Assembly (NCBI GenBank): GCA_938048695.1
Contig: CALIUO010000013.1
Span: 1 to 58,371 of the forward strand
Reading direction: 5' to 3'
Source: an uncultured SAR86 cluster bacterium
GTDB lineage: Bacteria > Pseudomonadota > Gammaproteobacteria > Magnimaribacterales > Magnimaribacteraceae
Length of the DNA stretch: 58,371 nucleotides
The translations under genes and the position numbers were made by a program. This document shows positions 8,656 through 17,282 of this stretch, piece by piece. Under the pieces are notes generated by a model that did no database searches, was not told the DNA's origin, and worked only from the letters and a program-made list of their open reading frames with translations. The stretch's first letter is position 1; each line of letters opens with the position of its first letter.

Positions 8656-9939
8656 ATGAAGGTTTTGGTTGTAGGTGCGGGAGGAAGAGAGCATGCATTA
8701 TCATGGAGAATTTCGCAGAGCCCTATTGTAAAAGAGGTTTATGTAGCTCCTGGAAACGGAGGGACTGAATTAGAAAACCTCCTCACTAATGTTGAAATAC
8801 AAGCTGACGATATTGAAGGTCTCGCTTCTTTTGCATTAGAAAATGAGATTGATCTAACAGTTGTGGGTCCAGAAGATCCATTGGTTAATGGTATTACTGA
8901 TAGATTTAATGAACTCAGCTTAAAATGTTTTGGACCCTCTAAAGGGGCTGCACAACTTGAAGGCTCTAAGGAGTTTATGAAAGATTTCCTGAAAAGACAT
9001 AATATTCCTACTGCTGAATATTCAACTTTCGATAGCACAAAAAAAGCTATTGAATATGTTGAAGAAAAGGGATGCCCAATAGTTATAAAAGCTGATGGCT
9101 TAGCAGCAGGAAAAGGAGTAACGATTGCTCATACAATCGAAGAAGCCAAAGAAGCTATAAATCAATCTCTTGAAACCAAGGTTTTTGGAGAAGCAGGAAA
9201 TAGAATTGTTATAGAAGAGTTTTTGGATGGTGAAGAGGCAAGTTTTATCGTTATGACTGATGGTGCAGTAGTGATACCATTCGCCTCTTCTCAAGACCAC
9301 AAAGCCTTAGAAGATAATGACAAAGGGCCAAATACAGGAGGAATGGGCGCTTACTCTCCTGCTCCAATAGTAGATGATTATATTCATGAAAAAATCATGG
9401 AAGAAATTATTCATCCAACTTTGAAAGGATTGAGGAAAGATGGATACAAATACTGCGGATTTTTATATGCAGGAATGATGATAGATAAATCTGGCCAATT
9501 AAAAGTCTTAGAGTTCAACTGTAGGTTTGGAGATCCTGAAACTCAACCTATTATGATGAGATTAAAATCTGACATAGCTGATCTTTGTAATCAAGCCTGT
9601 GAGGATAGACTGAGTGAGCAAACACTAGAATGGGATCAAAGAAAAGCACTAGGAGTGGTAATGGCCTCTAAAGGCTATCCTTATGAATATGAAAAGGGAA
9701 AAAATATAACTAATATTCCACAAGAAAGGAGTGACTTGAAAGTCTTTCATGCTGGTACAAAAATTGAATCTGGCACACTACAGTCAAATGGAGGAAGGGT
9801 CCTGTGTATTACTAGTTTAGGAAGTTCCGTGGAATCGGCACAAAATAAAGCTTATGATGCACTTTCTGAAATAGAGTGGGACGACTCATTCTACAGAAAA
9901 GATATAGGTTATAGAGCTGTGGCAAGGGAAAAAAAATGA
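8656..9939 (+). CDS. purD: Phosphoribosylamine--glycine ligase (GARS) PurD
   Basis: ATP-grasp ligase for the second step of purine synthesis. The 427 residues are of usual length. It begins with MKVLVVGAGGREHAL, has GPEDPL around 71-76, the ATP-binding KADGLAAGKGV (145-155), GGMGAYSPAP, and the metal-binding EFNCRFGDPETQ. The stop overlaps the coq7 start by 4 nt (ATGA), placing coq7 in the same operon. Confidence 0.99.
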   Translation: MKVLVVGAGGREHALSWRISQSPIVKEVYVAPGNGGTELENLLTNVEIQADDIEGLASFALENEIDLTVVGPEDPLVNGITDRFNELSLKCFGPSKGAAQLEGSKEFMKDFLKRHNIPTAEYSTFDSTKKAIEYVEEKGCPIVIKADGLAAGKGVTIAHTIEEAKEAINQSLETKVFGEAGNRIVIEEFLDGEEASFIVMTDGAVVIPFASSQDHKALEDNDKGPNTGGMGAYSPAPIVDDYIHEKIMEEIIHPTLKGLRKDGYKYCGFLYAGMMIDKSGQLKVLEFNCRFGDPETQPIMMRLKSDIADLCNQACEDRLSEQTLEWDQRKALGVVMASKGYPYEYEKGKNITNIPQERSDLKVFHAGTKIESGTLQSNGGRVLCITSLGSSVESAQNKAYDALSEIEWDDSFYRKDIGYRAVAREKK

Positions 9940-10565
9940 ATTTTGTAGATCAAATAATCTCTGAAATTGATAAAGGAATAAAATTTTCTTTGGACAATTA
10001 TCAAAAAGAAAATAGGCGATATCCCGCAAGTAATATTCAGGAGGATGATTTAAACGAATTTGATAGAAACAATTCGGCAAATCTTATGAGAGTAAATCAT
10101 TCTGGTGAAGTCGCTGCTCAAGGCCTTTATAGAGGTCAAGCTCTCACAGCTAGGCTTGAAGGAACGAGAGAGAAAATGGATCATGCTGCGCTTGAAGAAT
10201 TAGATCACCTCTCTTGGTGCAATAAACGGCTTGAAGAACTTAATGATAAACCCAGTCTTCTAAATCCACTCTGGTACGGGTTATCTTTTGGCATGGGGGC
10301 AATTGCAGGTGCTGCTGGAGACAAATGGAGTCTGGGCTTTGTTCATGAAACAGAGGAGCAAGTAGTTATACACTTAGAAGAGCATCTAGAAAAACTCTCA
10401 AGTGAAGATAAAAAGACAATTGCTATTCTTGAGCAAATGAGAATTGACGAAGCACAGCACAGTGAAGAGGCTCTTGAGTCAGGTGCAGAAATTCTTCCTG
10501 AAGGTGTAAAAAAAATTATGTCGCTAATTGCTAAAGTGATGACAAAATCTAGTTACTATGTCTAG
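9936..10565 (+). CDS. coq7: 2-octaprenyl-3-methyl-6-methoxybenzoquinol hydroxylase Coq7 (di-iron)
   Basis: Ferritin-like di-iron monooxygenase of ubiquinone synthesis, 209 residues. Metal-ligand motifs are visible: MRVNHSGEVAAQGLYRGQ (first Glu), LEELDHL (ExxH), HETEEQVVIHLEEHL, and RIDEAQHSEEA (second ExxH). Many gammaproteobacteria use Coq7 in place of UbiF. It is translationally coupled to purD; ubiA, another gene of the pathway, is at 45.5 kb. The start overlaps the purD stop (ATGA). Confidence 0.95.
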   Translation: MNFVDQIISEIDKGIKFSLDNYQKENRRYPASNIQEDDLNEFDRNNSANLMRVNHSGEVAAQGLYRGQALTARLEGTREKMDHAALEELDHLSWCNKRLEELNDKPSLLNPLWYGLSFGMGAIAGAAGDKWSLGFVHETEEQVVIHLEEHLEKLSSEDKKTIAILEQMRIDEAQHSEEALESGAEILPEGVKKIMSLIAKVMTKSSYYV

Positions 10566-10590
10566 AAAAAAATTATTTCTAAATTACTTA

Positions 10591-10642
10591 TTGATAATTA
10601 ACTATACCTAGGTATAGTTGCGCGCGTAACAATAATGTTACG
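10591..10642 (+). promoter_or_regulatory. Promoter and palindromic operator of the RRM gene
   Basis: TTGATA (10591-10596) and TATAGT (10613-10618) are spaced by 16 bp. A perfect 20-bp palindrome, AACTATACCT followed by AGGTATAGTT (10600-10619), fills the spacer and covers the -10, as an operator would. After the discriminator TGCGCGCG comes a second dyad CGTAAC-N6-GTTACG (10625-10642), which would be in the leader RNA as a small hairpin. Function is inferred; the symmetry is directly visible. Confidence 0.6.
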
Positions 10643-10662
10643 GTTATAGAAAAGGAAAATTG

Positions 10663-10908
10663 ATGAATATATACGTTGGAAACATTGCCTGGAGCACATC
10701 TGAGGAAGAACTAGAGGCTCATTTTGGTCAATACGGAAACGTCAAAGCAGTCAGGATAATCACAGAAGGTCACTCAGGTAGATCGAAAGGTTTCGGATTT
10801 GTAGAGATGGAATCAAAAGAAGAAGGTCAAGCAGCCATAGAAGGACTTGATGGAACTGATTTTGGTGGAAGAGATTTAAGAGTAAACGAAGCCAAGCCTA
10901 GAGACTAA
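10663..10908 (+). CDS. Small RNA-recognition-motif (RRM) RNA-binding protein
   Basis: An 81-residue protein that is a single RRM: RNP2 is IYVGNI at the N-terminus and RNP1 is KGFGFVEM in the middle. There is no Gly-rich tail, unlike many cyanobacterial Rbp proteins. The ATG at 10663 is preferred (AAGG 7-8 nt upstream) over a TTG at 10660 that adds one residue. It is monocistronic, with its own palindromic promoter and a strong hairpin terminator behind. Such proteins are often cold- or stress-linked RNA chaperones; here that is inference. Confidence 0.93.
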   Translation: MNIYVGNIAWSTSEEELEAHFGQYGNVKAVRIITEGHSGRSKGFGFVEMESKEEGQAAIEGLDGTDFGGRDLRVNEAKPRD

Positions 10909-10957
10909 TTATCTCTTAGAAGAAATTTTCATTTCTTCTCTTAAAGAATTTTAATAA

Positions 10958-10986
10958 AAAAGCCAAGACACTGTCTTGGCTTTTCT
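10958..10986. terminator. Bidirectional intrinsic terminator between the RRM gene and trpC
   Basis: Stem AGCCAAGA/TCTTGGCT (10961-10968, 10974-10981), 5-nt loop, flanked by A-run on the left and TTTTCTT on the right. The flanks let it work for both converging transcripts. Confidence 0.85.
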
Positions 10987-11034
10987 TGTTTTCTTACCTT
11001 TCTTTAAGATTCAATCTAACTAACTCCTAAAAAT

Positions 11035-11823
11035 CTAAGCAAAAAATAATTTTTTTAATTCATTTCCAGGATCTTCCGCCCTCATGAAGGATTCTCCAAC
11101 AAGAAAATTTAATACGCCATAAGAAAGTATCTCTTCTATATCTTTCTTATTTCTTATGCCACTTTCTGAAACTAATGTGGCCTCCCCTGATAGACTGGAC
11201 AGATCTCTTGTTGTTTCAAGGCTAACTTCAAAAGTACTTAAATTCCTGTTATTTATCCCTATGAGAGAAAAATTCATAGTCAATATACGTTCTAATTCTT
11301 GTTGATTATGGACCTCTACTAATACATCAAGAGAAAGTTCTTCAGCAATACTCTTATACTCTATCAACTGATTGTCAGTTAAAGCGGACACTATTAAAAG
11401 AATACAATCTGCACCATATAATTTACTTTGGTAAATTTGATATTCGTCAACAATAAAATCTTTCCTCAATAAGGGTATTTCGACTTGAGTCCTCACTTGC
11501 TTGAGATAGTCTAGAGATCCCTGAAAGTACTTCTCATCAGTCAAGATACTCAAACAAGTTGCGCCATTAGTTTCATACTGTTTAGCAATCTCTGTTGGGG
11601 AAAAATCTTCTCTAATTATACCTTTGCTCGGAGAGGCTTTTTTTATTTCTGCAATTACTGAAACTAATCCTTTTTTATTCCTTTCTTGAATTGCGTTAAT
11701 AAAACCTTTACTAGGTGAAGCATCATCTATTCTCAATTTAATGTCGTCTAAATTGAGTAAAGATTTCTGTTGGTCTACTTCCAATACTTTCGTGCTTAAG
11801 ATTTTATCTAGGTAACTAGTCAT
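11035..11823 (-). CDS. trpC: Indole-3-glycerol phosphate synthase TrpC
   Basis: Converts CdRP to indole-3-glycerol phosphate in tryptophan synthesis. A TIM barrel of 262 residues, not fused to TrpF. Signature VIAEIKKASPSKG carries the catalytic Lys; PLLRKDFIVDEYQI, GINNRNLSTF and SESGI follow in family order. It is the last gene of the amgK-to-trpC run, overlapping trpD by 4 nt. trpF, trpB and trpA are not in the window. Confidence 0.98.
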   Translation of the reverse strand: MTSYLDKILSTKVLEVDQQKSLLNLDDIKLRIDDASPSKGFINAIQERNKKGLVSVIAEIKKASPSKGIIREDFSPTEIAKQYETNGATCLSILTDEKYFQGSLDYLKQVRTQVEIPLLRKDFIVDEYQIYQSKLYGADCILLIVSALTDNQLIEYKSIAEELSLDVLVEVHNQQELERILTMNFSLIGINNRNLSTFEVSLETTRDLSSLSGEATLVSESGIRNKKDIEEILSYGVLNFLVGESFMRAEDPGNELKKLFFA

Positions 11824-12839
11824 TTAAATGTTGAAGAATAATCAATTAGCTGATTTAACTTTTTAATTCCGCCGCCCTCTTTTATGCAATCTTTTGCTAG
11901 TTGAACGCCAGAATCAAGAGAATCGGCAATATCAGATATATAAAGCGCGGCACCGGCTGTCATTGCAATCATAGCGCTAGCTTTCTCGTGTTCACCCCTT
12001 AGGGCTAATTTCGCTATTTCTAAACTTTGTCTGGGTGAATTTACTTCCAGCCCCTCTAGTGAAGAGGCTTTAAAACCGAAGTCTTCAGGATGAATTTGAA
12101 ACTCAGAGATATTTCCATTTTTCATCTCAACTACTGAGGTAGGAGCAGCTATACTGATTTCGTCCAAACCATCCTCTGAGTGCACTATAAATAAATGCTC
12201 GCTTCCTAATTCTTTTAAAACTTCAGCTATTGGAAGCATCCATTTTTTATCATAAACACCCATGAATTGTCTTTTAGCTGATGCAGGATTAGTAAGAGGT
12301 CCTAAAATATTGAAAATGCTTTTCTGTCCAATTTCCTTTCTAGGGCCCACAACATGTTTCATAGCACTATGATGAGAAGGTGCAAACATAAATCCAATCC
12401 CAATCTCCTCGATACACTTTGCTACTTCGTCAGGTTTCAATGATAAAGAGACTCCTGCCTCTTCTAGAAGATCTGCACTACCACTCTTTCGAGTAGATGT
12501 TCTGTTGCCATGTTTGGCAACTTTAGCCCCACAGTAGCTAGCCACAAAAGCAGAAGTGGTTGAAACATTAAAAATGCCAATACCAGTTCCTCCTGTGCCG
12601 CAAGTATCTATTAAGTTGAGACAATTGGCTTCTACCTTAGTAGAAAGATGACGCATCGCATATACGGCACCTAAAACTTCATCTACAGTTTCTCCTTTAA
12701 TTGAGAGAGCAATTAAAAAAGCGCCTATCTGTGCATCTGTTGATTTACCATTCAATATTTCAGACATAATTTCAGACATCTCAACTTGAGTGAGATTATT
12801 ATTTGATGAAACTAAACTGATAGCCTCTTGAATATTCAT
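11820..12839 (-). CDS. trpD: Anthranilate phosphoribosyltransferase TrpD
   Basis: Transfers phosphoribose from PRPP to anthranilate. The 339 residues match the family. The PRPP loop DTCGTGGTG is around residues 78-86; KHGNRTSTRKSGSADLLE and GPRKEIGQKSIFNILGPLTNP are characteristic. It is separated from trpG by 3 nt and overlaps trpC by 4 nt. The 5'-to-3' order is trpE-trpG-trpD-trpC. Confidence 0.98.
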   Translation of the reverse strand: MNIQEAISLVSSNNNLTQVEMSEIMSEILNGKSTDAQIGAFLIALSIKGETVDEVLGAVYAMRHLSTKVEANCLNLIDTCGTGGTGIGIFNVSTTSAFVASYCGAKVAKHGNRTSTRKSGSADLLEEAGVSLSLKPDEVAKCIEEIGIGFMFAPSHHSAMKHVVGPRKEIGQKSIFNILGPLTNPASAKRQFMGVYDKKWMLPIAEVLKELGSEHLFIVHSEDGLDEISIAAPTSVVEMKNGNISEFQIHPEDFGFKASSLEGLEVNSPRQSLEIAKLALRGEHEKASAMIAMTAGAALYISDIADSLDSGVQLAKDCIKEGGGIKKLNQLIDYSSTFK

Positions 12840-12842
12840 AAT

Positions 12843-13415
12843 TTAATTTTTATCTAAAAAGTTTTTAAGTAAGGTTTTGCCAAATTCGGTAGCGATAGAT
12901 TCAGGATGGAATTGAATGCCTGTGACTGGAATAGAATTATGTTGAATCGCCATTATGGTGCCGTCTTCTGATCTAGCAGAAATTTCAAATTCTTCGGGTA
13001 AAGAAGACTCTTCAATTACTAGAGAATGATATCGAGTTGCTATGAATTCATTGTTGATTGAAGTAAAAATACCTTCGCCATTGTGACTAATCTTAGAAAG
13101 CTTGCCGTGCATGATTTCATTAGCTTTTATAATCTTTGCTCCAAAGGCAGAACCTATCGATTGATGTCCAAGACAAACCCCTAATATAGGAATTCTTCCA
13201 GCGAACTCTTTTATAACTTCCACAGAAATTCCAGCCTCATCGGGCGTACAAGGCCCTGGAGAAATGACAAGATATTCAGGGGACAACTTTTCAATATCAG
13301 AAGAGGTTATCTCATCGTTCCTATAGACCTCGACTTCTTGATCCATTTCAAAAAAGTACTGTACTAGGTTGTAAGTAAAGGAATCATAATTATCAATCAT
13401 TAATAACATATTCAA
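12843..13415 (-). CDS. trpG: Anthranilate synthase glutaminase component TrpG
   Basis: Class I glutamine amidotransferase that feeds ammonia to TrpE, 190 residues. The catalytic triad is visible: nucleophile Cys81 in GVCLGHQS and the His/Glu pair in GIQFHPES. The oxyanion segment ISPGPCTPDEAG is present. It overlaps trpE by 4 nt. It could also serve PabB for folate, as TrpG does in some bacteria; no pabA/pabB is in view. Confidence 0.97.
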   Translation of the reverse strand: MNMLLMIDNYDSFTYNLVQYFFEMDQEVEVYRNDEITSSDIEKLSPEYLVISPGPCTPDEAGISVEVIKEFAGRIPILGVCLGHQSIGSAFGAKIIKANEIMHGKLSKISHNGEGIFTSINNEFIATRYHSLVIEESSLPEEFEISARSEDGTIMAIQHNSIPVTGIQFHPESIATEFGKTLLKNFLDKN

Positions 13416-14854
13416 CCTTCTAGTTTTTCCTGAACCATTTCTGCAGCTTTAAATATCGCCCTTCCTTTGTTGAGGGACTCTTTCCATTCAAGATTAGGAA
13501 CAGAGTCAGCCACCCAACCGCCTCCAGCCTGAATGTAAAGGACTTCATCTTTTATAACAGCCGTTCTAATAGCGATAGCCATATCCATATTGCCTTGCCA
13601 AGATAGATATCCTATTGCACCGCCGTAAATCCCCCTTTTGACTGGCTCGAATTCATCAATAATCTCCATGGCTCTTATTTTGGGTGCTCCTGATACGGTA
13701 CCTGCAGGAAAAGTAGCCTTGAAGACGTCTATGGCGGATAAATCTTTTCGTATTTCAGCTTCTACATTAGAAACCATGTGCATGACATGACTATATTTTT
13801 CTACTCCAAATTGTTCGGTAACAACCACAGAACCTGGTTCAGCAATTCTACCCACATCGTTCCTTCCTAAATCTATTAGCATCAGATGCTCTGCTATTTC
13901 TTTAGGATCATTCACCATATCCTCTTCCATAGCCGCATCATCTTCATCATTTTTTCCTCTTCTTCTAGTGCCTGCTATGGGTCTAACAGTAACCTTATCA
14001 TCCTCAAGTCTAGCTAAAATCTCAGGAGATGAACCCACAATGTAAAAATCATCTAAGTTTAGGTAATACATATAGGGTGATGGATTCAGCTGTCTTATAG
14101 ACCTATATAATGCTATTGGGTCAGCCGTAAAAGGAAGAGACATTCTTTGAGAACAGACAACTTGCATAATGTCTCCGTCTTCAATATATTTTTTAGCTTT
14201 CTCTACTGATCTCTTAAAATCGTCTTCTCCGAAACCTGAAATGAAATCTGATTCATCGATACTTCTTTCTGGTTTCTTAAAGGATTCAAAGTTAAGAGAT
14301 TTTTGTAATTTGGACTCCAAATCATCAAGACGTTTTTCGGCTTCTTTTTTGTCCTCATTTGAGTCGATTAAAATGATAAGATGAAGTTTGTTCTTTAGAT
14401 TATCAAAAACAGCCACTTCTTCAGAAACCATAAATAACGCATCAGGTGTTCCTAAGTTATCTGGAGGAGCTGTATTGACCAATCTCTTCTCAATATACCT
14501 GACACAATCGTAAGCAAAGTAGCCTACCAAGCCACCATTAAATTTAGGTAAATCAGGGTCTTCCTCTAAGGTAAAACTTTTCTGTAATTCATCAATATAA
14601 CTTAAAGGATCTTCTGAGTTTATATTCTCAATAATTTCGCCGTCTTGAAGTATTTCAATCTGATTCCCTATTACCCTTATTATCTTTCTAGCTTTCAGGC
14701 CTATAAGAGAGTACCTCGCCCATTTTTCTCCTCCCTCTACAGACTCAAATAGATAGCTATAAGAACAATCTGCTAGTTTCCTATAGACACTTAAAGGAGT
14801 TTCCATATCCGCCAGGATCTCTCTGGAAACAGGTATCTTTGTTTGTATATCCAC
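13412..14854 (-). CDS. trpE: Anthranilate synthase component I TrpE
   Basis: Chorismate-utilising enzyme, 480 residues. The C-terminal chorismate-binding domain has PIAGTRRRG, HLMLIDLGRNDVGRIA and FPAGTVSGAPKIRAMEII. The N-terminal half contains YSLIGL, resembling the LLES-type Trp feedback site region. The PIAGTRRRG form favours anthranilate rather than aminodeoxychorismate synthase, and linkage to trpG, trpD and trpC confirms it. It overlaps rpe by 1 nt. I see no trp leader peptide or attenuator before it. Confidence 0.97.
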   Translation of the reverse strand: MDIQTKIPVSREILADMETPLSVYRKLADCSYSYLFESVEGGEKWARYSLIGLKARKIIRVIGNQIEILQDGEIIENINSEDPLSYIDELQKSFTLEEDPDLPKFNGGLVGYFAYDCVRYIEKRLVNTAPPDNLGTPDALFMVSEEVAVFDNLKNKLHLIILIDSNEDKKEAEKRLDDLESKLQKSLNFESFKKPERSIDESDFISGFGEDDFKRSVEKAKKYIEDGDIMQVVCSQRMSLPFTADPIALYRSIRQLNPSPYMYYLNLDDFYIVGSSPEILARLEDDKVTVRPIAGTRRRGKNDEDDAAMEEDMVNDPKEIAEHLMLIDLGRNDVGRIAEPGSVVVTEQFGVEKYSHVMHMVSNVEAEIRKDLSAIDVFKATFPAGTVSGAPKIRAMEIIDEFEPVKRGIYGGAIGYLSWQGNMDMAIAIRTAVIKDEVLYIQAGGGWVADSVPNLEWKESLNKGRAIFKAAEMVQEKLEG

Positions 14855-15531
14855 TATCCTACAGATTCTAAAGAAGCTCTCATCTGCGAAATTGACTTGG
14901 TATAGTCTCCTTGATTGAAGATTGCAGATCCCGCAACAAATGTATCTGCACCAGCGGAAGCTACTGTTGATATATTATCTAGATTAATTCCGCCATCGAC
15001 TTCCAATCTAACATTTAAATTATTCTTATCTATTAAAGAACGAACCTTTGTAACTTTATTCAAAACAGATTCAATAAATTTTTGACCCCCGAATCCAGGA
15101 TTAACAGACATCAATAACACCATGTCTAACTTTTCAATTGACTCTTCTAGTAAGCTAACTGGTGTAGCTGGGTTGAGAACCAAACCTGCCTTGCAATTAA
15201 GACTTTTGATAAGCTCTATAGACCTGTCGATATGATCTGAGGCCTCAGGATGAAAAGTAATATAAGTAGAGCCAGCCTCCGCAAAACTCTCGATTAATCT
15301 GTCGACGGGCTTGACCATAAGATGAGTGTCAATAGGTGCAGTAATTCCATAATCCCTCAATGCCTTGCAGACCATTGGTCCAATAGTTAAATTAGGTACA
15401 TAGTGATTATCCATTACGTCAAAATGGATCCAATCGGCGCCAGAATCCAAAACATTTTTAGATTCCTCTCCAAGCCTAGCGAAGTCTGCGGACAAGATTG
15501 AAGGTGCAATTATGTATTCTTTGCTGCTCAT
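14854..15531 (-). CDS. rpe: Ribulose-phosphate 3-epimerase
   Basis: TIM-barrel enzyme interconverting ribulose 5-phosphate and xylulose 5-phosphate. [15 protein letters not shown] is at the N-terminus, [17 protein letters not shown] carries catalytic Asp and metal ligands, and [10 protein letters not shown] and LEVDGGI follow. The ATG at 15531 gives 225 residues and an N-terminus like other Rpe proteins; a TTG at 15540 would add three. It lies between murU and trpE; rpe next to trpE is an order I recall from Pseudomonas. Confidence 0.97.
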   Translation of the reverse strand: MSSKEYIIAPSILSADFARLGEESKNVLDSGADWIHFDVMDNHYVPNLTIGPMVCKALRDYGITAPIDTHLMVKPVDRLIESFAEAGSTYITFHPEASDHIDRSIELIKSLNCKAGLVLNPATPVSLLEESIEKLDMVLLMSVNPGFGGQKFIESVLNKVTKVRSLIDKNNLNVRLEVDGGINLDNISTVASAGADTFVAGSAIFNQGDYTKSISQMRASLESVG

Positions 15532-15542
15532 TAAATGCAAGT

Positions 15543-16208
15543 TTACTCTTCACCTAGAGAAGCGTCTAATCTTTCAACATCATCCATGGTGTTGAGGTTC
15601 TCAAAAAGACCCTCATAAACCTCTCCAGAAACCAGACCTTTTGCTGCGGCAGGTTTTAGAAAATCTTTCCATAGTTCGGACTCAATTACCTTAGATCCGT
15701 GGAAAAGTTTGGGAGATAAAATAGAAACTCCTGAAAATGTATATTTATTTATGTCACTCTCAAGATTGATTAAACCATCAATAAGGGCTGCATCTCCAAG
15801 CTTATTATTTTTTGGGTTAGGTATCATAATCATATGCGCTAAGTGTCCTTCCTTAAGTCTCAATTTATTAAAATCAAAATCTGTCCAGGTGTCAGAGCTT
15901 AGGACAATGAATGGATCATCAAAATGATGAATAGAATTACAAATTCCACCTCCAGTTCCTAAAAGATCTTTCTCTAAAGAATAAGAAATCTTGAGACCAT
16001 AATTTGAGCCCTCTCCGAGTAAGTCGATGATTTTCTCGCCAAAATGATGAAGGTTTATAACCACTTCGCTTATATTATGCTCTTTAAGCTTGAGAATATT
16101 TCGTTCAATCAGTGAAATACCTCCAACTTTTATCAAGGGCTTCGGGTTGTTATCAGTAAACGGACGCAATCTAGTCCCCTTACCAGCAGCCATTAAAAAA
16201 GCTTTCAA
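15543..16208 (-). CDS. murU: N-acetylmuramate alpha-1-phosphate uridylyltransferase MurU
   Basis: Nucleotidyltransferase making UDP-MurNAc in the peptidoglycan recycling route that bypasses de novo MurA/MurB. It has 221 residues. The N-terminal sugar-nucleotidyltransferase signature is [13 protein letters not shown], followed by [15 protein letters not shown] and [10 protein letters not shown] bind nucleotide and metal. The specific MurU call rests on the overlap (4 nt) with the AmgK-like kinase gene and on the lptD neighbourhood. Other hexose-1-phosphate nucleotidyltransferases share the fold. Confidence 0.9.
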   Translation of the reverse strand: MKAFLMAAGKGTRLRPFTDNNPKPLIKVGGISLIERNILKLKEHNISEVVINLHHFGEKIIDLLGEGSNYGLKISYSLEKDLLGTGGGICNSIHHFDDPFIVLSSDTWTDFDFNKLRLKEGHLAHMIMIPNPKNNKLGDAALIDGLINLESDINKYTFSGVSILSPKLFHGSKVIESELWKDFLKPAAAKGLVSGEVYEGLFENLNTMDDVERLDASLGEE

Positions 16209-17221
16209 TTAATTGCCTCTAAAGTTTTTAAAAGTTTTGGCTCAACCTTATTTTTTAAAATTTTCGCCGCATCCCTTAGTTCATCATACTTGATAGAATC
16301 TTCGCACAAGAACCTAAGGGTTTGAACAAGATCTTTTAGCCTAAAAGATTTCTTATCTCTTAAATGCAATCTAGCTAGAGTACCTAAAATCCTGAATTGC
16401 CGTTGAAAACCTGCAAAGTCAATATCCCTCTCAAGATCCTTAATTGTTAGATTAGTTTTATTCTGTTCAGTAAGAAGACTATCTAAGTAAAATTCAAGGT
16501 ATTCAGATATATCTTCTTTATCTAAAGGATTGTCAATATCCTTCATAATGGACACCAGGTCCAAGCTATAAGGGCCAACACAAAGATCTTGGAAATCTAA
16601 AATACCCAATTCGGAGTCCGGCAATAACATTAGATTTCTAAATTCGAAATCAAAGTGACACAAAACATAGTCTTGTGCAAAACAATGATTTGCAATAATT
16701 TCCCAAGTATTTTGGAGCGTAGTTTTTTCTTTAGTTGAATACTCTAGTCCTAGGAGTCCATGGAAAAACCATTCATCAAATAATCTCATTTGTTCAATTA
16801 GAGTCTCTTTAGATAATTTGGACAATGATTGAGAAGGTTTGCATTTCTGAATTTTATGAATTGCCATTATGGACTTCTGATAAAAAGAAGTTTTATTTTT
16901 AGAATTTATTTCTAGTTGAAGAACTTTATCGCCAAAGTCCTCTAGAATCATAAAACCTTTTTGGTGATCAAATGCTTCAACCTTAGGTACTCTAATGCCA
17001 TTTTCTTGTAAGAACTGAGAATGTATTTCGAATAATTTGTTCTCATCAGACCCTGGTTTAGAAATGACTCCAATCATAGAATTAGATTCAGTGTAAATCC
17101 TAAAATAGTTCCTTAGGCTAGCCTGCTCTCTTAGAGGTTTTATCTCTAGAACATCACTGAATCCTAAATTAGAACTCTGAGATAGAGTCCAGTCTAACAA
17201 GTCATCTTTCATCTCTGTCAT
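16205..17221 (-). CDS. amgK: N-acetylmuramate/N-acetylglucosamine anomeric kinase AmgK
   Basis: Aminoglycoside-phosphotransferase-fold sugar kinase that phosphorylates the anomeric carbon of MurNAc/GlcNAc, supplying MurU. It has 338 residues. The catalytic loop reads HFDFEFRNLML (the family more often has HRDFHxxN), followed by the metal-binding LGILDFQD. The C-terminal half is helical. It is the first gene of the seven-gene minus-strand run and divergent from lptD. Confidence 0.88.
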   Translation of the reverse strand: MTEMKDDLLDWTLSQSSNLGFSDVLEIKPLREQASLRNYFRIYTESNSMIGVISKPGSDENKLFEIHSQFLQENGIRVPKVEAFDHQKGFMILEDFGDKVLQLEINSKNKTSFYQKSIMAIHKIQKCKPSQSLSKLSKETLIEQMRLFDEWFFHGLLGLEYSTKEKTTLQNTWEIIANHCFAQDYVLCHFDFEFRNLMLLPDSELGILDFQDLCVGPYSLDLVSIMKDIDNPLDKEDISEYLEFYLDSLLTEQNKTNLTIKDLERDIDFAGFQRQFRILGTLARLHLRDKKSFRLKDLVQTLRFLCEDSIKYDELRDAAKILKNKVEPKLLKTLEAIN

Positions 17222-17282
17222 AATATTATAGTAATAGATGAAGGTCTTCCTTTATGATTTCTATAAGTTTATGGAACAATCA

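Noticed and set aside
14854-17221. trp attenuator or leader peptide upstream of trpE
   Set aside because: trpE overlaps rpe and there is no non-coding leader with tandem Trp codons.
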